Assembly: GCA_030247885.1 (NCBI GenBank)
Contig: JAPDRO010000021.1
Span: 124,001-188,000 of the forward strand
Origin: Taxawa tesnikishii (nom. ined.)
Taxonomy: Eukaryota > Ascomycota > Dothideomycetes > Dothideales
DNA: 64,000 nt
Direction: 5' to 3'
The position numbers and the translations under genes are program-made. Shown in pieces: positions 23,396-36,500 of this stretch (position 1 is its first letter; every line of letters starts with the position of its first letter). The notes beneath the pieces are model-generated. The model was not told the origin of the DNA. It worked only from the letters and a program-made list of their open reading frames with translations, and searched no databases.

Positions 23396-24480
23396 GATAC
23401 TGCCAAGCTACGACGGCAAGGCACTGGCTGTGGCCGTATCGCAATCTGGGACGATTCAGGTCTGTAAACGTCATGTAACGAAAGAATGACAGGCAGGATG
23501 AGGTTACAGTGAAGGAGTGGAGGACAGGAAGAGATGAAGATTGGGAGAGTGAAGTGGTGGTAGGGAAGAATCTGACTGAGTGCGCGCTCAAAGAGGAAGT
23601 TGCGACCTGCACCCCTCACACTCCCGCCTTACCACGTCTGGATGCAGTGTCAGTGAACCCACTGTCTTGACGGCCTCATCACTGCTCCTCTTGCTACATG
23701 GCAGTAGATTTCGCGAGCGCAATACAGTCAAGTGAGGATGTACTCTCGAACTCGCTCACTGCAGGGCTTCCGCTGACTCTGTGCTGCCTTTACCAGCATT
23801 TGCGCAACACCATGAGGTGTCTGGTTTTGTGCCCCCTACATAGATGCGCTGGAGCTATTTGCAGCATGTTCATTCACGGTACCTTACAGCATCGTGGTAG
23901 GTTGAGTCTCTGAGTTACCGCTTTCTACGCTGCATCGCCTCCACCTTCCAGACGAGGTCCGTCAGCATCATCCAGCAAACAGGCGTGATACTCAACCAAG
24001 CGCAGGTATGGTAAGCCAGTGTAATCCGGAAAGTCAAGCTCTTACGCTCGTCTAGGGCATCATACCGTGAAGCGTGTTTCAGGCCTGGAACAACTCACTG
24101 GAAAAGAGAATTAGAGGCCTCCGAACTGCCGCAGCGTGAGTATCGTTCTGCTTCTGACTCTCTTGTCCAACTCTGGACAGAGTCAGATTCTATCAGCCCG
24201 TGTCCTAGACTGTTTCCAATCCGCTCCTCATGTACATCTCGCTGTGTCGCTCCTTACGCCTTCATCTGAACCGCCCGGTGTGAGAGTTCATTCCCGATGC
24301 CCTCTTTTGTATATCCTCGCAAGCACTCCATTATCTTGTGAGAAGAACCAAACGTCGGTCCTCTGGGTGCTGTGATGCTGTGCTGTCGCGGGCCATAGCA
24401 CAAGCCCCATATTCCAAACCTTGACCGTTCCTCAGGGGTTTGACTGTCCATCAACATCTTTTCAAATGCACAGAGATCGT
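23396..24480. other. Intergenic region
   Basis: About 1.1 kb upstream of the coiled-coil gene and downstream of the RPC9 stop. It should hold the coiled-coil gene's promoter. Short frames (23698-23913, 24136-24375) are unconvincing. Nothing else is seen. Confidence 0.4.
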
Positions 24481-25061
24481 TCAGGCTCCTCCATCTGCCT
24501 GCTCGCCGCCATCTACCTCCTCTGTATCTTCAGGTAGTGCCGGCATACCTAGCAAACCCACCACAGCCGCCACGATCTCGTCCTTCTGAGGCTCCGTGTA
24601 TCTTGTATCGATATCCTCGATCATAGGCTCTAACTGACTGCGACGGTACGGGCGATGATTGACGAGCATCAGCAGCTCCGGTTTCGTAAGCTCATACTGC
24701 TTCAGCTTGCGCATAAGCTTGACCAAATATTGCTCATTCTCGTCATAGTTTGCGTTATCTTTGAAGGGACGCTCTGGATTTTCGAGGTGCTCTTCGTGCT
24801 GTACGAGTCAGCGACAAAGAGGTAGATCCCAAAGTCGCGAAACACTGTACTTTTTCCAGTGCTCGCATGTAGTTCCCCGGACGTTTGGTTTTGGAGCGCT
24901 TGGCTTGCTTTGCATCTTCATCCTCTTCGGTGTGTTGTTTGCGCTTGTCTTTGATCCATTTGAGAACATCCCTGTCGTCCAACATTTCGGTGCCGGCGTC
25001 GAGGAGCTGTCGCTGTCAGTATGCTGTAGCGCGGAATGACAGCACAAGCACAGACCTTCAT
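24481..25061 (-). CDS. DNA-directed RNA polymerase III subunit RPC9 (Rpb4-like)
   Basis: The spliced protein has 159 aa from three exons: 25056-25061 (only ATG AAG), 24851-25006 and 24481-24798. The introns are 49 and 52 nt, both with CTGAC branch sites and both in phase 0. It begins MKLLDAGTEMLDDRDVLKWI. The diagnostic Rpb4/RPC9 stretch is KLKQYELTKPELLMLVNHRP followed by IEDIDTRYT, and the protein ends in an acidic tail. In yeast and animals this subunit pairs with RPC8 to form the stalk of RNA polymerase III, which is needed for initiation at tRNA and 5S genes. A basic insert (KQAKRSKTKRPGNY) sits between the N-terminal helix and the core, as in other ascomycetes. The tiny first exon would be missed by simple frame scanning. 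Confidence 0.9.
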
Positions 25062-25856
25062 GTTGTCGGAGTGTGACCTTTGTCCGCACTCGGAGAGGAG
25101 AGAACGAGTTACAATACAAGGGATAGACGAAGACGCCCGCTAGAGGGGTATGACTGTGATTTGTGAGAGCCACTTTTTATCGATTCACATGCTTGGTCTC
25201 GAATCTTTGCCGAGGCTTTCCATTTAAGCTTAAATCTGAAACACACCTCGAGACACCAAGAGCATATAACTCACCTACCTCCCTCCCTATCTCAAGCATA
25301 ACAAGTCTCGATTAAACCTAAAGATGCCATAGCTAACTTGAAAGTGTTTAGGGATAACCGCGGACGACATGGCATGTACCGACTGTCTCTTCCGGTTGTC
25401 AGCAATGCTGGCTTGATCTGTGTAATTGGTCACGTGAAAAGATCGCAGTATCTGCTTTTGGGTGTTTGCACTATCCTGGTGTCGGAATATCAGCAAGGTC
25501 TACAGGCAATCTCTCTCAATCGTGCCGATTCATTGCAGTACTTCTCCGTAGCTTGCGGTCGAGTACGTTGGTGATGTTGGTGGCCCGCTCATGCCGGCCT
25601 CCGAATTGCGGAGAAGCACAAGCTCCAAAGCGCGACAACGCTCAGACAGACATCACACCCAGATTCTTGGTCATTTGTACGCCAATCTACGAGCTGTTAC
25701 GTGTACGAATCTACGGACGTCATGCAGCATCAGCACATGCGTACGATCCGTCGAAGAGTCTGCTTTGGAAAAGACGCTCACATGCCATAATTGTCTGGGC
25801 GAAAACGGCTTCCCGATACCAACGTCTGAAGTGCTTCTGTCAAGAGGCTGGAAAGT
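25062..25856. other. Divergent intergenic region
   Basis: About 800 bases between the start of RPC9 (minus) and that of the unknown gene at 25857 (plus). It should hold both promoters. Frames such as 25466-26011 overlap the real gene in another frame. Nothing else is seen. Confidence 0.4.
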
Positions 25857-27813
25857 ATGGATACGTCAATGGATGTAGGAATGCAAGAGCAGGAGAGACA
25901 AGAGCGTACCCCTTCGAGATCTTCCTCAAAGGCCCGTTCCTTGTCAGACAGCACACCCCGGTCTACGCTGGCACCATCGCCCAGCTTTCGAGAGACACGG
26001 CGCGTCTCTAAAGACGACCATGCCGTCTCTGCAACACCAAAGACCCCCAGGAGGCCAGACTTCCTTGCGCGCGGTCTCTCTCTCCAGATGCCCCCTAAAG
26101 CAATGACCATGGCCGCTCCAGCAAACTTGACAAACCGCGTTCCTTTGTCGCCGCAACTAGATCCGCATGTTTCGTATGGCTCACCTGCAACTTCCTTACC
26201 ACGGCATTCACGCGGTCTGGACTTCTCCCGGGCTTGTACAAATTTACATCACTCTACTCTCGCTGAGCAGTCCTCGCCCGACTCCTCACCTGTCATCACA
26301 CACAAAGGAGTGACCATACCGTCACGAAAGGCCTCTATTAGCTCTATGGTGCTAGACTCGCCGGCTCTGGGCCCCGGATCCACGTGGCCTTCACTTGCAC
26401 ACGAGCGCTCAACAGTTTCAAGTTCAGTGGGCAGCGTGAACATGCTGGGCTCGGACTCAGGAAGCAGTGGTTCGGAAGACGATGATTTGATGGACGACAA
26501 CGACGATGCCATTTTCACTACGCCTCAGGTTCACAAACTCAATAACCCAAACGCGCAAACCCCTTTCCCTTCACATACTGCAAGCCCTAGTGGAACCTGG
26601 TCAAACAACTTTTCACCCGCCGCAGCAAGTTTGATGAAGAATTTCCAACGGACAAGGTTACGTAAAGGAAGGAGCAGAAAGAGTTCAAGCAGTGCGAGTG
26701 CGCACAGTGCCATGCCTAGCCCAAGGACAACTTCACCACCTCCAATGAGGAGCATCGAGAGCGCGAGTGGATACTTTGGTTGGCCTCGCAGAGCGAGTAG
26801 CAGGAGGGAAAGTCTGGCACTTGGGACAGATCATTTACACCTGTCATCAAGTAACGACAGTGGCGATGAAGCCAGCGTCACTGCACCTTCAACACCAGGC
26901 GTGGTTCGCAGGGCTGTCACACGGCGCGGCAACTTGTTGGTACGTACATACGATGCGATCAAATGAGTTGAAACTGACAAGACGCAGCCCAAAACCAAGG
27001 GTTTCGCTCGCATCCGAGCAGCGCTGTTGGAGGAAAGCGCGCCAGTAGATACTGAAGTACGGAGAGAGGCCGAGACCATACGCCAAGTACGCGAACGGGA
27101 TGAGATCACCGACTTGGGCAAGTCCACTACCGTGTCATCTCCTGGCCTGCTGCCCACTGTGCCTGGTATACTGGATACCCTTGAAGACATACCGGAGGAC
27201 AGCACGATGGGAATAGATAGTGGCCCTGGCAATGTCAAGCCAGGACCCAATCTCAACTTCGGCCGTCATGCTTCTCGCAACTCCGCGGGTCTGAACTGGT
27301 GGAACAAATTCGACAAAGACTTGCGCACGCCTCCACCCCCAACCTTTCCCCTCGTGGCTCGAGCATGGGCGGAGACATCAACATGGATTCTCCGGCAGAG
27401 TCTGTCATGGCTAACGGCCGTGATGGTTCTGTCGTATCCACCATTGATCCCATTGCCGACGAACCTCCAGCTTCTGCAGTAACCAGCGATTTCGCGAAGA
27501 AGTTCGGAAAAAGGCGTAGAGAGGACGACTTCGACATCGCCTCCATAAAAGACGTGCTGTCTCGCCTAGCTTGAGTGTGCACAACAGCCCCATTGTCTCC
27601 CAGTCTCCCGGCCAGAGGGATACTACAGGATGGGGTCAGCCACCCAAGCACACGCGAGAGAACTCAACGGCGGGCACCATCGAACCAGTCAGATCGAACA
27701 GTGGTGGAAGCAGCACGAGCTTGGCCTCTACGGCTACGCTCGGCCCCAAGAGGGTCGGTCTGCAGGGCATGACTGACACCAACGATGGGCTGATGAAGAT
27801 GAGCATCGAGTGA
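25857..27813 (+). CDS. Conserved-looking low-complexity protein, about 636 aa
   Basis: Exons are 25857-26939 and 26988-27813, with a 48-nt intron (GTACGT donor, CTGAC branch). The start is ATG 25857 (MDTSMDVGMQEQ). The protein is rich in Ser, Pro and Arg, with short ordered blocks: TPRRPDFLARGLSLQMPP, ANLTNRVPLSP, an acidic run (EDDDLMDDNDDAIF), AAASLMKNFQRTRLRKGR, then PKTKGFARIRAALLEESAP and VDTEVRREAETIRQVRE. Two frame changes, each one base short, lie in a C run (27336-27340 or 27348-27351) and the A4 run at 27547-27550. The second correction joins DDFDIASI to KRRAVSPSLSVHNSP. The blocks look constrained and nuclear, with many possible phosphosites, but I do not recognise the family and give no function. 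Confidence 0.75.
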
Positions 27814-28243
27814 AAGAAGACATCCCATTTGTGTTTTAGTATATTAGCGAAGGTCGTCTGGAGTTTGGGAAATGGAGATACTCAAGCAGTCAATGCTGGC
27901 GGGACAATGAGGCATTGACGAAGGGCCAGCCTGGGTGTGCTATCCCTCATTTTCTAATCTATGTTCTGTTGCTACTTAAGCTACATGAAGCTACCGGCGT
28001 TTCATGAACTGCATCTTGTACCTCAAAAGCGAATGTTTTCTTGTTGCCTAGACTTCCACCATTGAGCGGAGTGATGAGCGAGGCTTGGCGTCTCCGACAA
28101 TCTCCAGTTTCTAGATCCAGGCCATCCTACCTCACTCTACGTCCATACATTTACGCCCATACCAGTTTTGAAATAATCAGCAATTGTGTTCTCGGACCTG
28201 TGAGCTTGTCGCCTCGATACCTGTAAACCCAAGTGAAACAAAC
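27814..28243. other. Tandem intergenic region
   Basis: About 430 bases between the unknown gene and the capping-protein gene, both on the plus strand. It should hold the first gene's 3' end and the second gene's promoter. No distinct element is seen. Confidence 0.4.
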
Positions 28244-29422
28244 ATGTCGTCCAAGACTGCCTCGTTAGCTTCCTTCATAGAGGCAGCCCCGCCTGGAGAG
28301 GTTGGTAGGACCGTCCTACCTTGCGTACTCGAGCAATACTGACCGAGCCCAGTTGTCTAACGTCGTCGCTGGTATGCTCGGTTTAATTCTCTCTCCTCTT
28401 CATCATCCAATATCTAAGACCCTGTTGCGCAGATATCAAGGCTCTCACGAACGACAACTCCCTCCAATCCCTCAGTCCGGCGTTCAAGAAGTACAATGAA
28501 GAGCAGTTCTCCACGATCAAGTTGCCAGGAAGCAGCGAGTCGGTACACAATGAAGGTTCAAGAGCTACATAAGCGGTTCCTGACCAGTGACTCAGGTGAT
28601 CGTCAGCAGCTTCAATGCGCTCGAGGACGGACGGTACTTCGATCCAGCAAGCCAGAGCTCGTTCGCATTCGACCACACTACACAAGTACGCATACCTGGG
28701 TCTTTTGTTTTCGGTGTTGACTGACGCACGCAGAAAGTCTCAGGTGTACAGTCATACGTGCTGGAGTCTCAACATTCAGACCTTGTGTATGCATCCTGTT
28801 CCAAATAAACAAAATGGAGTGTACCTGACTTATGGCAGCAAATCCCTCGTCAAGACCCTTTCGGCGCATGCCGCAGAGCACTACCCGTCCTCGTCCATAG
28901 GTGTCTATCCGATTGATAATGATTCCGCAATTGCTCTCGTGCTGGTGGCCAACAAGTACAGCCCGAACAACTTTTGGTACGTTAAACAAGCTGCTTTCGT
29001 CTCTCGTTCACTCTAACTCACCGTACAGGAACGGTCGCTGGCGCTCCCTTTACACTCTCAACCCCTCTTCCGGATCCCTCTCCGGCAGTTTGAAAGTCGA
29101 CGTGCACTACTACGAAGACGGTAACGTGCGGCTCTTGACGGACAAGCCGGTGTCGATCTCCGCATCGACAAACGCTTCGAATATTGTGCGACAGATTGCT
29201 GCGACGGAGAAGAAGTACCAGCAGGATTTAAACACCGCGTTCACGAATCTGAGTGAAGGAGCGTTCAAGAGCTTGAGGAGGCAGTTGCCGGTTACGAGGC
29301 AGAAGGTTGAGTGGGAGAAGATTGGTGGTTACAAGGTAAGTGGACTTTGTAGGGCGAAGAGGTGAATGATTGCTAACGATGTGCAGCTGGGACAGGACAT
29401 CGGTGGTGGACGGTCAAGGTAG
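28244..29422 (+). CDS. CAP1: F-actin-capping protein subunit alpha
   Basis: There are eight exons: 28244-28300, 28353-28371, 28433-28542, 28596-28685, 28734-28786, 28839-28976, 29029-29335 and 29387-29422. They give 269 aa, the usual family length. All introns are 48-61 nt, with clear CTAAC or CTGAC branch sites in most. Family landmarks are FIEAAPPGE near the start, SPAFKKYNEEQF, the NFWNGRWRS block, LKVDVHYYEDGNVRL and the C-terminal TRQKVEWEKIGGYKLGQD. The protein should pair with the beta subunit, bind the barbed ends of actin filaments and stop their growth. No frame problems are seen. The 19-nt second exon is split in phase and rejoins at a conserved Asp, which supports the model. Confidence 0.95.
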
Positions 29423-30534
29423 AAGGAGAAATTTTTGCATCAATTGCATGAGCGTAGGCGGATGTCGTTGGCTGAGCACCGACGAACCACTGTTGACGGA
29501 TGGCCCTTGACAACAACGTAAAAAGCTGATGTTTCATGATCCCGGTATTGATTTTGTTTGCAAGTGAGGTCTTTGTGAAGTGTGGTTGGAACAGAAGATT
29601 CGCCAGAAGTGAGTCAACCAAAACAAGAATCTAATCCCAGTTCTCAATACTAACTCCATTGCTGCGATCCGGTGATGTACGTAGTCCAAGGCTTGGGGGA
29701 AATGGAGGTTGTCACGTAAAGGGGCCTCACCGGATACTGGACCTTAACCACAGCTCTGTCAGGTGAGCATACTTCGCAGGATTGTCATGCGGATAATGAT
29801 TTCGACTCAAGACATATGGTTATGCTCATGTCTTGCAGTTAACACAAGACCCTCGTATCACAGCTAGTTTCATTGCCGTTCCCGTTGCAAGGGCCTCTTG
29901 ACCTGACCCCTAGTCCTTTGTGCGGTTTCTGGGCGCACAAATGCGATGCTGCTTCAAAGGTGCCTGTCTGGCAGGGAGTTTGTTGCTCGATCAATAATAT
30001 GTGAGATTTCGTAGTTCTTTTCTCATATCTGTGTTCATACCTGAGGCACGTCGTCTGGCAAAGCAACTTATCTATGGTCGTGGATAGTGGCGGAAACGGT
30101 TGGTCTTCGTGTGCTCAAATGGTACGGCGCAGGTGTTGTCGGCTAATACCGAGCGAGCCGCAGCAGCTGTGCAAACGCGCCGCAGCGCCACGCAAGGCTA
30201 CGACAAACACCTTTAAGAACCCGTCAATCGATTTCTTGTTCGTCCTTCGATCCTCTCTCTCAACTCTTTCGCCGCGGTAGTAGTGCCACTCTGTCGCGTG
30301 CTACGCCATACCACAACCCGTTACGACACCTCCAGCTTGTAGCTTGCTGCCAGACCCGTCAAAATACCAGCACCACCCGCTCGCCCGCCTAATCACGTGG
30401 CTGTCTTTTGCCCTCAACGCGCTGTCTGCATCGGCCGTCTTTCTCTGCCACGGTTCCTACCCTCACCTCACACCACATCCTCATATACGTGACAGGGCAA
30501 CGCTTCTGGCACGCCCATCTAGCGTGCGACGAAA
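29423..30534. other. Tandem intergenic region
   Basis: About 1.1 kb between the capping-protein gene and the helicase gene. The last 250 bases are C/T rich and probably hold the helicase promoter and leader. Small frames (29839-30280) are not protein-like. Nothing else is seen. Confidence 0.4.
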
Positions 30535-33500
30535 ATGGACTATCGGTAAGCATCATAATGTTATCTCCTTTTCGCGGTGCCATCAAGCGTTAGTCCACAA
30601 GACTGCCTGGTTGCTATCACAAGGCAGCATACAACCTATCTTATCCATCTACGTACACTGTATGCAGAGGAGGGGTTGCTGTGCTTGCCTTTGGCGCTTA
30701 GTGACAGCTACGGAGGCGTTGGGTACCTAGCTTCAAGGCCTCCTAGTGCTCATGCAGTGATGTTCTTGCCTTGCGATGGCATTCAGTCACCTAGTTGAAT
30801 TGATGTTGAGAGTTCTGATTGCCCGGCACACTTGCTAAACCTGTCGCAGGAGACCTTGTTATAACCACCAAAAAGGCCGTTGCAAGTACGGTGCCCGTTG
30901 CAAGTTCAGTCACAATCTGCAGGACTCCAGCAACAAGAACGACATCGTTGATCGCTCTCAAGGAAAGCGTCACGATAAGAAAGAAACCATCAAGAGTGAG
31001 AGACTCTCTGAACTCCATGACTGGCAGAACACTGTGGACAAATCAACTCGTGTCAACATAAGCGCCTTCTTCCAGAAAGCTCATGACCTCGTCACCAGCG
31101 ACCCTGAAACACGGCAAGAAGTCATAGACGGCCTCGCGTCGGATAATGGGCTTCTGAAGATTCAAGCACTGGCTGCGCAAGACTTCCAAGGCATGAGCGA
31201 TGGAGTGCTCGAGCGCACTTTCCTCACGCAGCTGGTGCCTTTCTTTCAAACGATTACCGAGAGGCAGGTGCTCGCCTCACCTGCTCTGGAGGTCAGACTG
31301 GGAACGATATACACCACAGTGTTCGGCATCAACGGATCCAGAGCTGAGAGGCTTTTGGACTGTGCCGTTCATGCCCTGCAGAAGATCACTTCCGGCGGTT
31401 ACAATAGCGGTATTGTCTCTCCTGGTCTGCCGATATGCTTCGAGGCTACTTTATTGTTATTGTGCAACATTCTCTCAATGGTCGGAAACGCCAAGCTGAT
31501 GCCATACTTTCCAATCCAGCATGCATCATTGGCAGCCTGCATTGGGGCGATGTCGTCTGAGACCTCTGCCGACTTCGCCAAGGCTAGGGACTATCTCGAC
31601 AGGATCTCGCAGAGACTGGGCCTAGGGAGCAGCAAGATTCTGCCCATTGCTGACAGCTCCAAGAGGGCTACAGTCCCATCAGTAGAGAAGGCTGCCTTCG
31701 TCACATACCGTGATGGTCCAGGACACTTGTCAAATGGAAAGCCCCGCCATGACAACGATTTCGAGGATATCCAGAAAATCTCAATCATGCCCACAACGGC
31801 TGAGATATTTTCTCCTCACAATGAATATCTGCCCATGCTGGATTCTTCGACATGGCACAAGCAGGGCTTGGAAGGCCTCTTGGATCGTCACTTCCGTCTC
31901 CTCAGAGAAGACACCGTCGGCCAGCTCCGCGACAGCATAAACATTGAACTTGAGAGCCTGCAGGCTCAGGGTAGACCCCGCGTGAACGAGAACAACGCCA
32001 ATGCCGCCCGTACTTACAAGTACGCCAACGCTCGTGTCGAATACGTGGACATAGACGCGAAGAAAGGCATGGAATTCGTCATCTCTTTCGACCAACCGCA
32101 ACAGTTACGCAACAAGTCGGAGAAGCAGAGACGTGATTGGTGGGAAGCCTCCCGGAGGCTTAACGGCGATGCTCTTGTCTGTCTGCTCTCGTTTGATGGG
32201 TCTGCTGTCTTCTGCTGCGTTTCACCCCACCCCTTCCCGAGACTGCCAAGCAAGCCAATGACAGAAAAGACAAAGAAGCCAGCGGACTAAGCCAGCGTTT
32301 CAACCTGTTCGGGAACCCGCAGAGAGGACACGCCATTGTGTATCTGGTGGAACTGACAGAGGTGAATGTCCGCCACATTCTCAGCAGATGGAGCGGGGAA
32401 CCACAGATCGCCCCCAGTGTCTTGTAGAATTTCCAAATATGCTGGTACCGTCCTTTCTACCGACACTCACTGCTCTCCAATCAATGGCAGACAATCTTGA
32501 TCTCCCTTTTGCTAAGTTTCTGGCACCTGACTCGCCAAGTGCACCGCAGGAAACCACGGTTCCTGATCCGCCAACATACGCGCAACGGCGAGGGTTCCAG
32601 TACAAGCTGGATGCGATCGGCCGGGGCCAGAATATCGCCCTGGGCTCGACCCTATCTCTGAATCCGTACAAGCACACTAACGACGACGTTGTGGCACTTC
32701 AGCAAGCATCTACACTTGACGAGTCTCAGGCTGCTGCGCTGATAGATTCACTCACAAGGTCTTTCGCCCTTATACAAGGTCCTCCTGGTACCGGGAAATC
32801 GTACACTGGGATTGCCCTAGTCAAGGTGCTGCTGGACAACAAAAAGACGGCAAGGTTAGGCCCAATCTTATGTGTGTGCTACACCAACCATGCTCTCGAC
32901 CAGCTATTGGAACATCTCCTGGACGATGATGTAGAGCAAATCATCCGCATGGGCTCTCGTTCTAAATCGGAAAGACTCTCCGAGTTGAACCTTCGCAAAG
33001 TGGCACTGAAGTTGCCGCGAACCAGGACGGAGAACTCTGATATCTGGGGCTTGCAAAAGCAGCTCGATAAGGAAGTCAAAGCTATCAAAAACCTCCTGAC
33101 GTCCATCGCTTCTGGCCGTTCCGCTAAAGGGTTACAGAGATTGTTGGAGGAAACGAACGTAGATCATTTCGGACAGCTCTTCGGTACTATGGACGAGGAC
33201 AACTTCAAAGATGTCCGTCACGGTGACTCGAACCGGATACTGTGGAACTGGCTCAATGGCCATTTCGATCGCGGCGGCAGACCAGATCGTCCAACTGACG
33301 AGTTGCAATGGTCCAACCTCCACATGATGTCCAACAGCGAACGTGCAGCTTTGTTCTCCCGTTGGCTTTCTGAAAACTTCAACAAACATATCGGGCCGCT
33401 TGTCAGACGTATTAAAGCCTTCAGGGGTTCAAAGCTGACCTGCAACGCGTTAAGAACGAGGTTGACTTGAGAGTGCTTAACCAAGCGGACATCATCGGCG

Positions 33501-36500
33501 TCACCACGAGCGGACTCGCACGAAATCTTGAGCTTCTTCGGAACTTGGACAGCAAAGTTTTGCTCTGCGAAGAAGCTGGAGAGGTGCTGGAATCCCATCT
33601 GCTCACTGCCCTCCTTCCTTCGATAGAGCACGCAATCCTCATAGGAGACCATCAGCAGCTCCGACCGCGCATCAACGATTACGACTTACAGCAGGGCAGC
33701 CCCAGGGGCGACCAATACTCCCTTGACAAATCTCTTTTCGAACGTCTTGTCGTTCCAGCTGATGGCGGCATAACCCTACCATTCAGTCGCTTGGATACAC
33801 AGAGACGTATGCATCCGGTTATCTCGCGGCTTGTCAAAGACACCTTGTATCCTACCCTCATCGATGCTGCCCCTCCATATCCTGAGGTAGCTGGTATGAA
33901 GCAGCGCCTCTTCTGGTTCGACCACAAGCACCCTGAAGCCGCGGCGGAACAAGATGCTTTGATGGCCAAGTCGCTCACGAATACATTCGAGGTTGAAATG
34001 ACAGCTGCTTTAGTGTCTCATCTGGTCAAGCAGGGATCCTACAAGGCTGAGGACATTGCTGTCCTCACCCCGTATCGCAGTCAAATGCGCAAGCTTCGCG
34101 ATCGCTTCACCGGCTTCTTCGAGATCGTGATGAACGATCGTGACATCGAAGAGCTACAGCGTGAGGGTGACGAGAGTGCGGAAGATTCGACCACTTCTGC
34201 CGGCCCCGTTGGGCGTAAGGCCACGCTGATTCAGGCGTTGAGGCTTGCTACTGTCGATAATTTCCAAGGTGAAGAGGCCAAAATCGTCGTTATCTCACTG
34301 GTCCGCAGTAACACTCAACACAAGGTCGGATTCCTAAAGACGCCAAACCGTATCAACGTACTACTTTCTCGAGCCCAGCACGGGATGTACGTCATTGGCA
34401 ATGCAGATACGGCAAAGAACATTACTATGTGGAATCAGGTCCTGAACATCCTCCAGGAAACCGGATCCTTTGGAGATGCATTTGAATTGCAATGCCCACG
34501 GCACAAGGATACTCCACTTTTGGCGCGCGGCCCGGAGGATTTCTCCAAAATTTCACCCGAAGGAGGATGCATCCTGCCATGCACGCAACGCCTGAACTGC
34601 GGCCATGCTTGTCCCAACAGATGCCATTCCCAGCTGCTACATGGTTCGGTTTTCTGTTTGGAGCCTTGCACGAGACGCAAGCAGGGCTGTGACCATCTTT
34701 GCCCGCTTCCCTGTGGTCAGCCATGCCATACCAAATGCCAAGCGGAAATCAAGGACATCCACGTGGAGCTGCCTTGTGGTCATGTCAAGACGTCTCTGCT
34801 ATGCTATCAGTATCAGGACCAGGCCATGATCGTATGTCAGAAGCCGGTTGAGCGTACCGTACCATTGTGCGGACACAAGGTGTCCGTTCCGTGCCACGTG
34901 GATGTCATGAAGGAGTCGTACGTTTGTCCTGCTGTATGCGGCGCTCTGCTTCCTTGCGGACATGAGTGCAAGGCCAGATGCAAGAAGTGCAACAACAGGA
35001 CCCCGGGAAAGCTCGTAACCAAGCACATGGACTGCAAGCAGCCTTGCGGCCGAGATTACAACGGATGTCAGCATCACTGTACAGAGCCATGTCACGGCGA
35101 AGAGCCCTGCCCACTTTGCCCTGCGCGCTGTGATGCGTGGTGTAGTCACTCCAAGTGTGACAAGCGATGCTGTGAGCCCTGTACTCCTTGTGCCAGCACC
35201 AAGTGCACCTCGGCCTGTCCTCATAGTGCGTGCACAATGCCTTGCGCCGCGCCTTGCGACTGGATTCCGTGCTCAACTCGTTGCGAGAAGCTGCTGAAGT
35301 GCGGTCACCAATGTGAGTCTTTCGACTGTCTAATCCCAAATTTTCGTGATCGCTGACCGTTCAACAGGCCCATCGGTCTGCGGTGAACCATGCCCGGCAG
35401 TTAAGTATTGCCAGACATGCGCCGGTGAAGACATCAAGGAAAGACAAGCCGACCTCATCATGTTCAGCACCTACAAAGACATCGACCTCAACACCGATCC
35501 TTGCATCTTTCCTAAGTGTGGTCACTTTTACACTCTGAATAGCATGGATGGCCATGTCCACCTGTCGGAACACTATGAGGTCGATGAGAATGGTTTGCCC
35601 GTTACTTTGAAATTGCAGGCAGATACCCTGGCCTTCAACGAGACCAAGATTGTTTGTCCCGATTGCCGCAGTTCCCTGCGCGATGTTCCGAGATATGGCC
35701 GCGTCGTTCGGCGCGCCATCCTGATTGAGAGCACGTTGAAGTTCATCACATGGTCCAACAGCGAATACGTACCTTTTGTCAACAAAGTCCTCGACGAACA
35801 GAAGAGCCTTCAGAAAGGCGCCGAGTTTGCCAAGGCTATCGGACAGGATGTCTTCTTGACCGGCGAGAGACTGTCCCAAATCAACGAAGTCTCCAGTCTC
35901 AAGATGGCCGGTCGATACAATAAGATCATCACCCTCCGCTGTGCTATCGCACAGTTCAGCAATAAAGTCCGGCAGGACGAGCAGCCGTTTAAGCGGGTGC
36001 AAGAGATGGTAGACGTGTCACGCCTCCGCAAGCAGACGAGCAGAGAGTTCCGGTTCGACACCACGATTCTTCAGACCCGCGCTCATCTCCAGGCTACAGC
36101 TCTGCTCTTGCGCTGCGATCTGATCATTCTTTCTGACGTTATCGCCATCCGTACTTCAAAGGGTGCCGTCACGGAACACCGGTTTCTCGTGAACTTCGAC
36201 CTGAACCGCCGTGACTGTGTTGAGCTGGTAACGAGGGCTACCAAGACGGACAGCATACTTCAGCAAGCGGAAGGTCACATATTGTTCGCGAGATTTGCTG
36301 CGCTTGAGCTCTCGCGCGCTCACAAAGAGGATTCGAAGTAAGGTATCCGTCTCTCTATCCGTAAATTGTATGCTAACGTAGCCTCTTAGCCTTGCGCCGA
36401 CATTGATGCGTCTCAAAACTGAAGCCGAAGAGCATCTCTCGCGGGCTGAGGCCTTATGCGCAGCGAACCCCTTTCAGACGCGTGCTGTTTCCGCGGAGAT

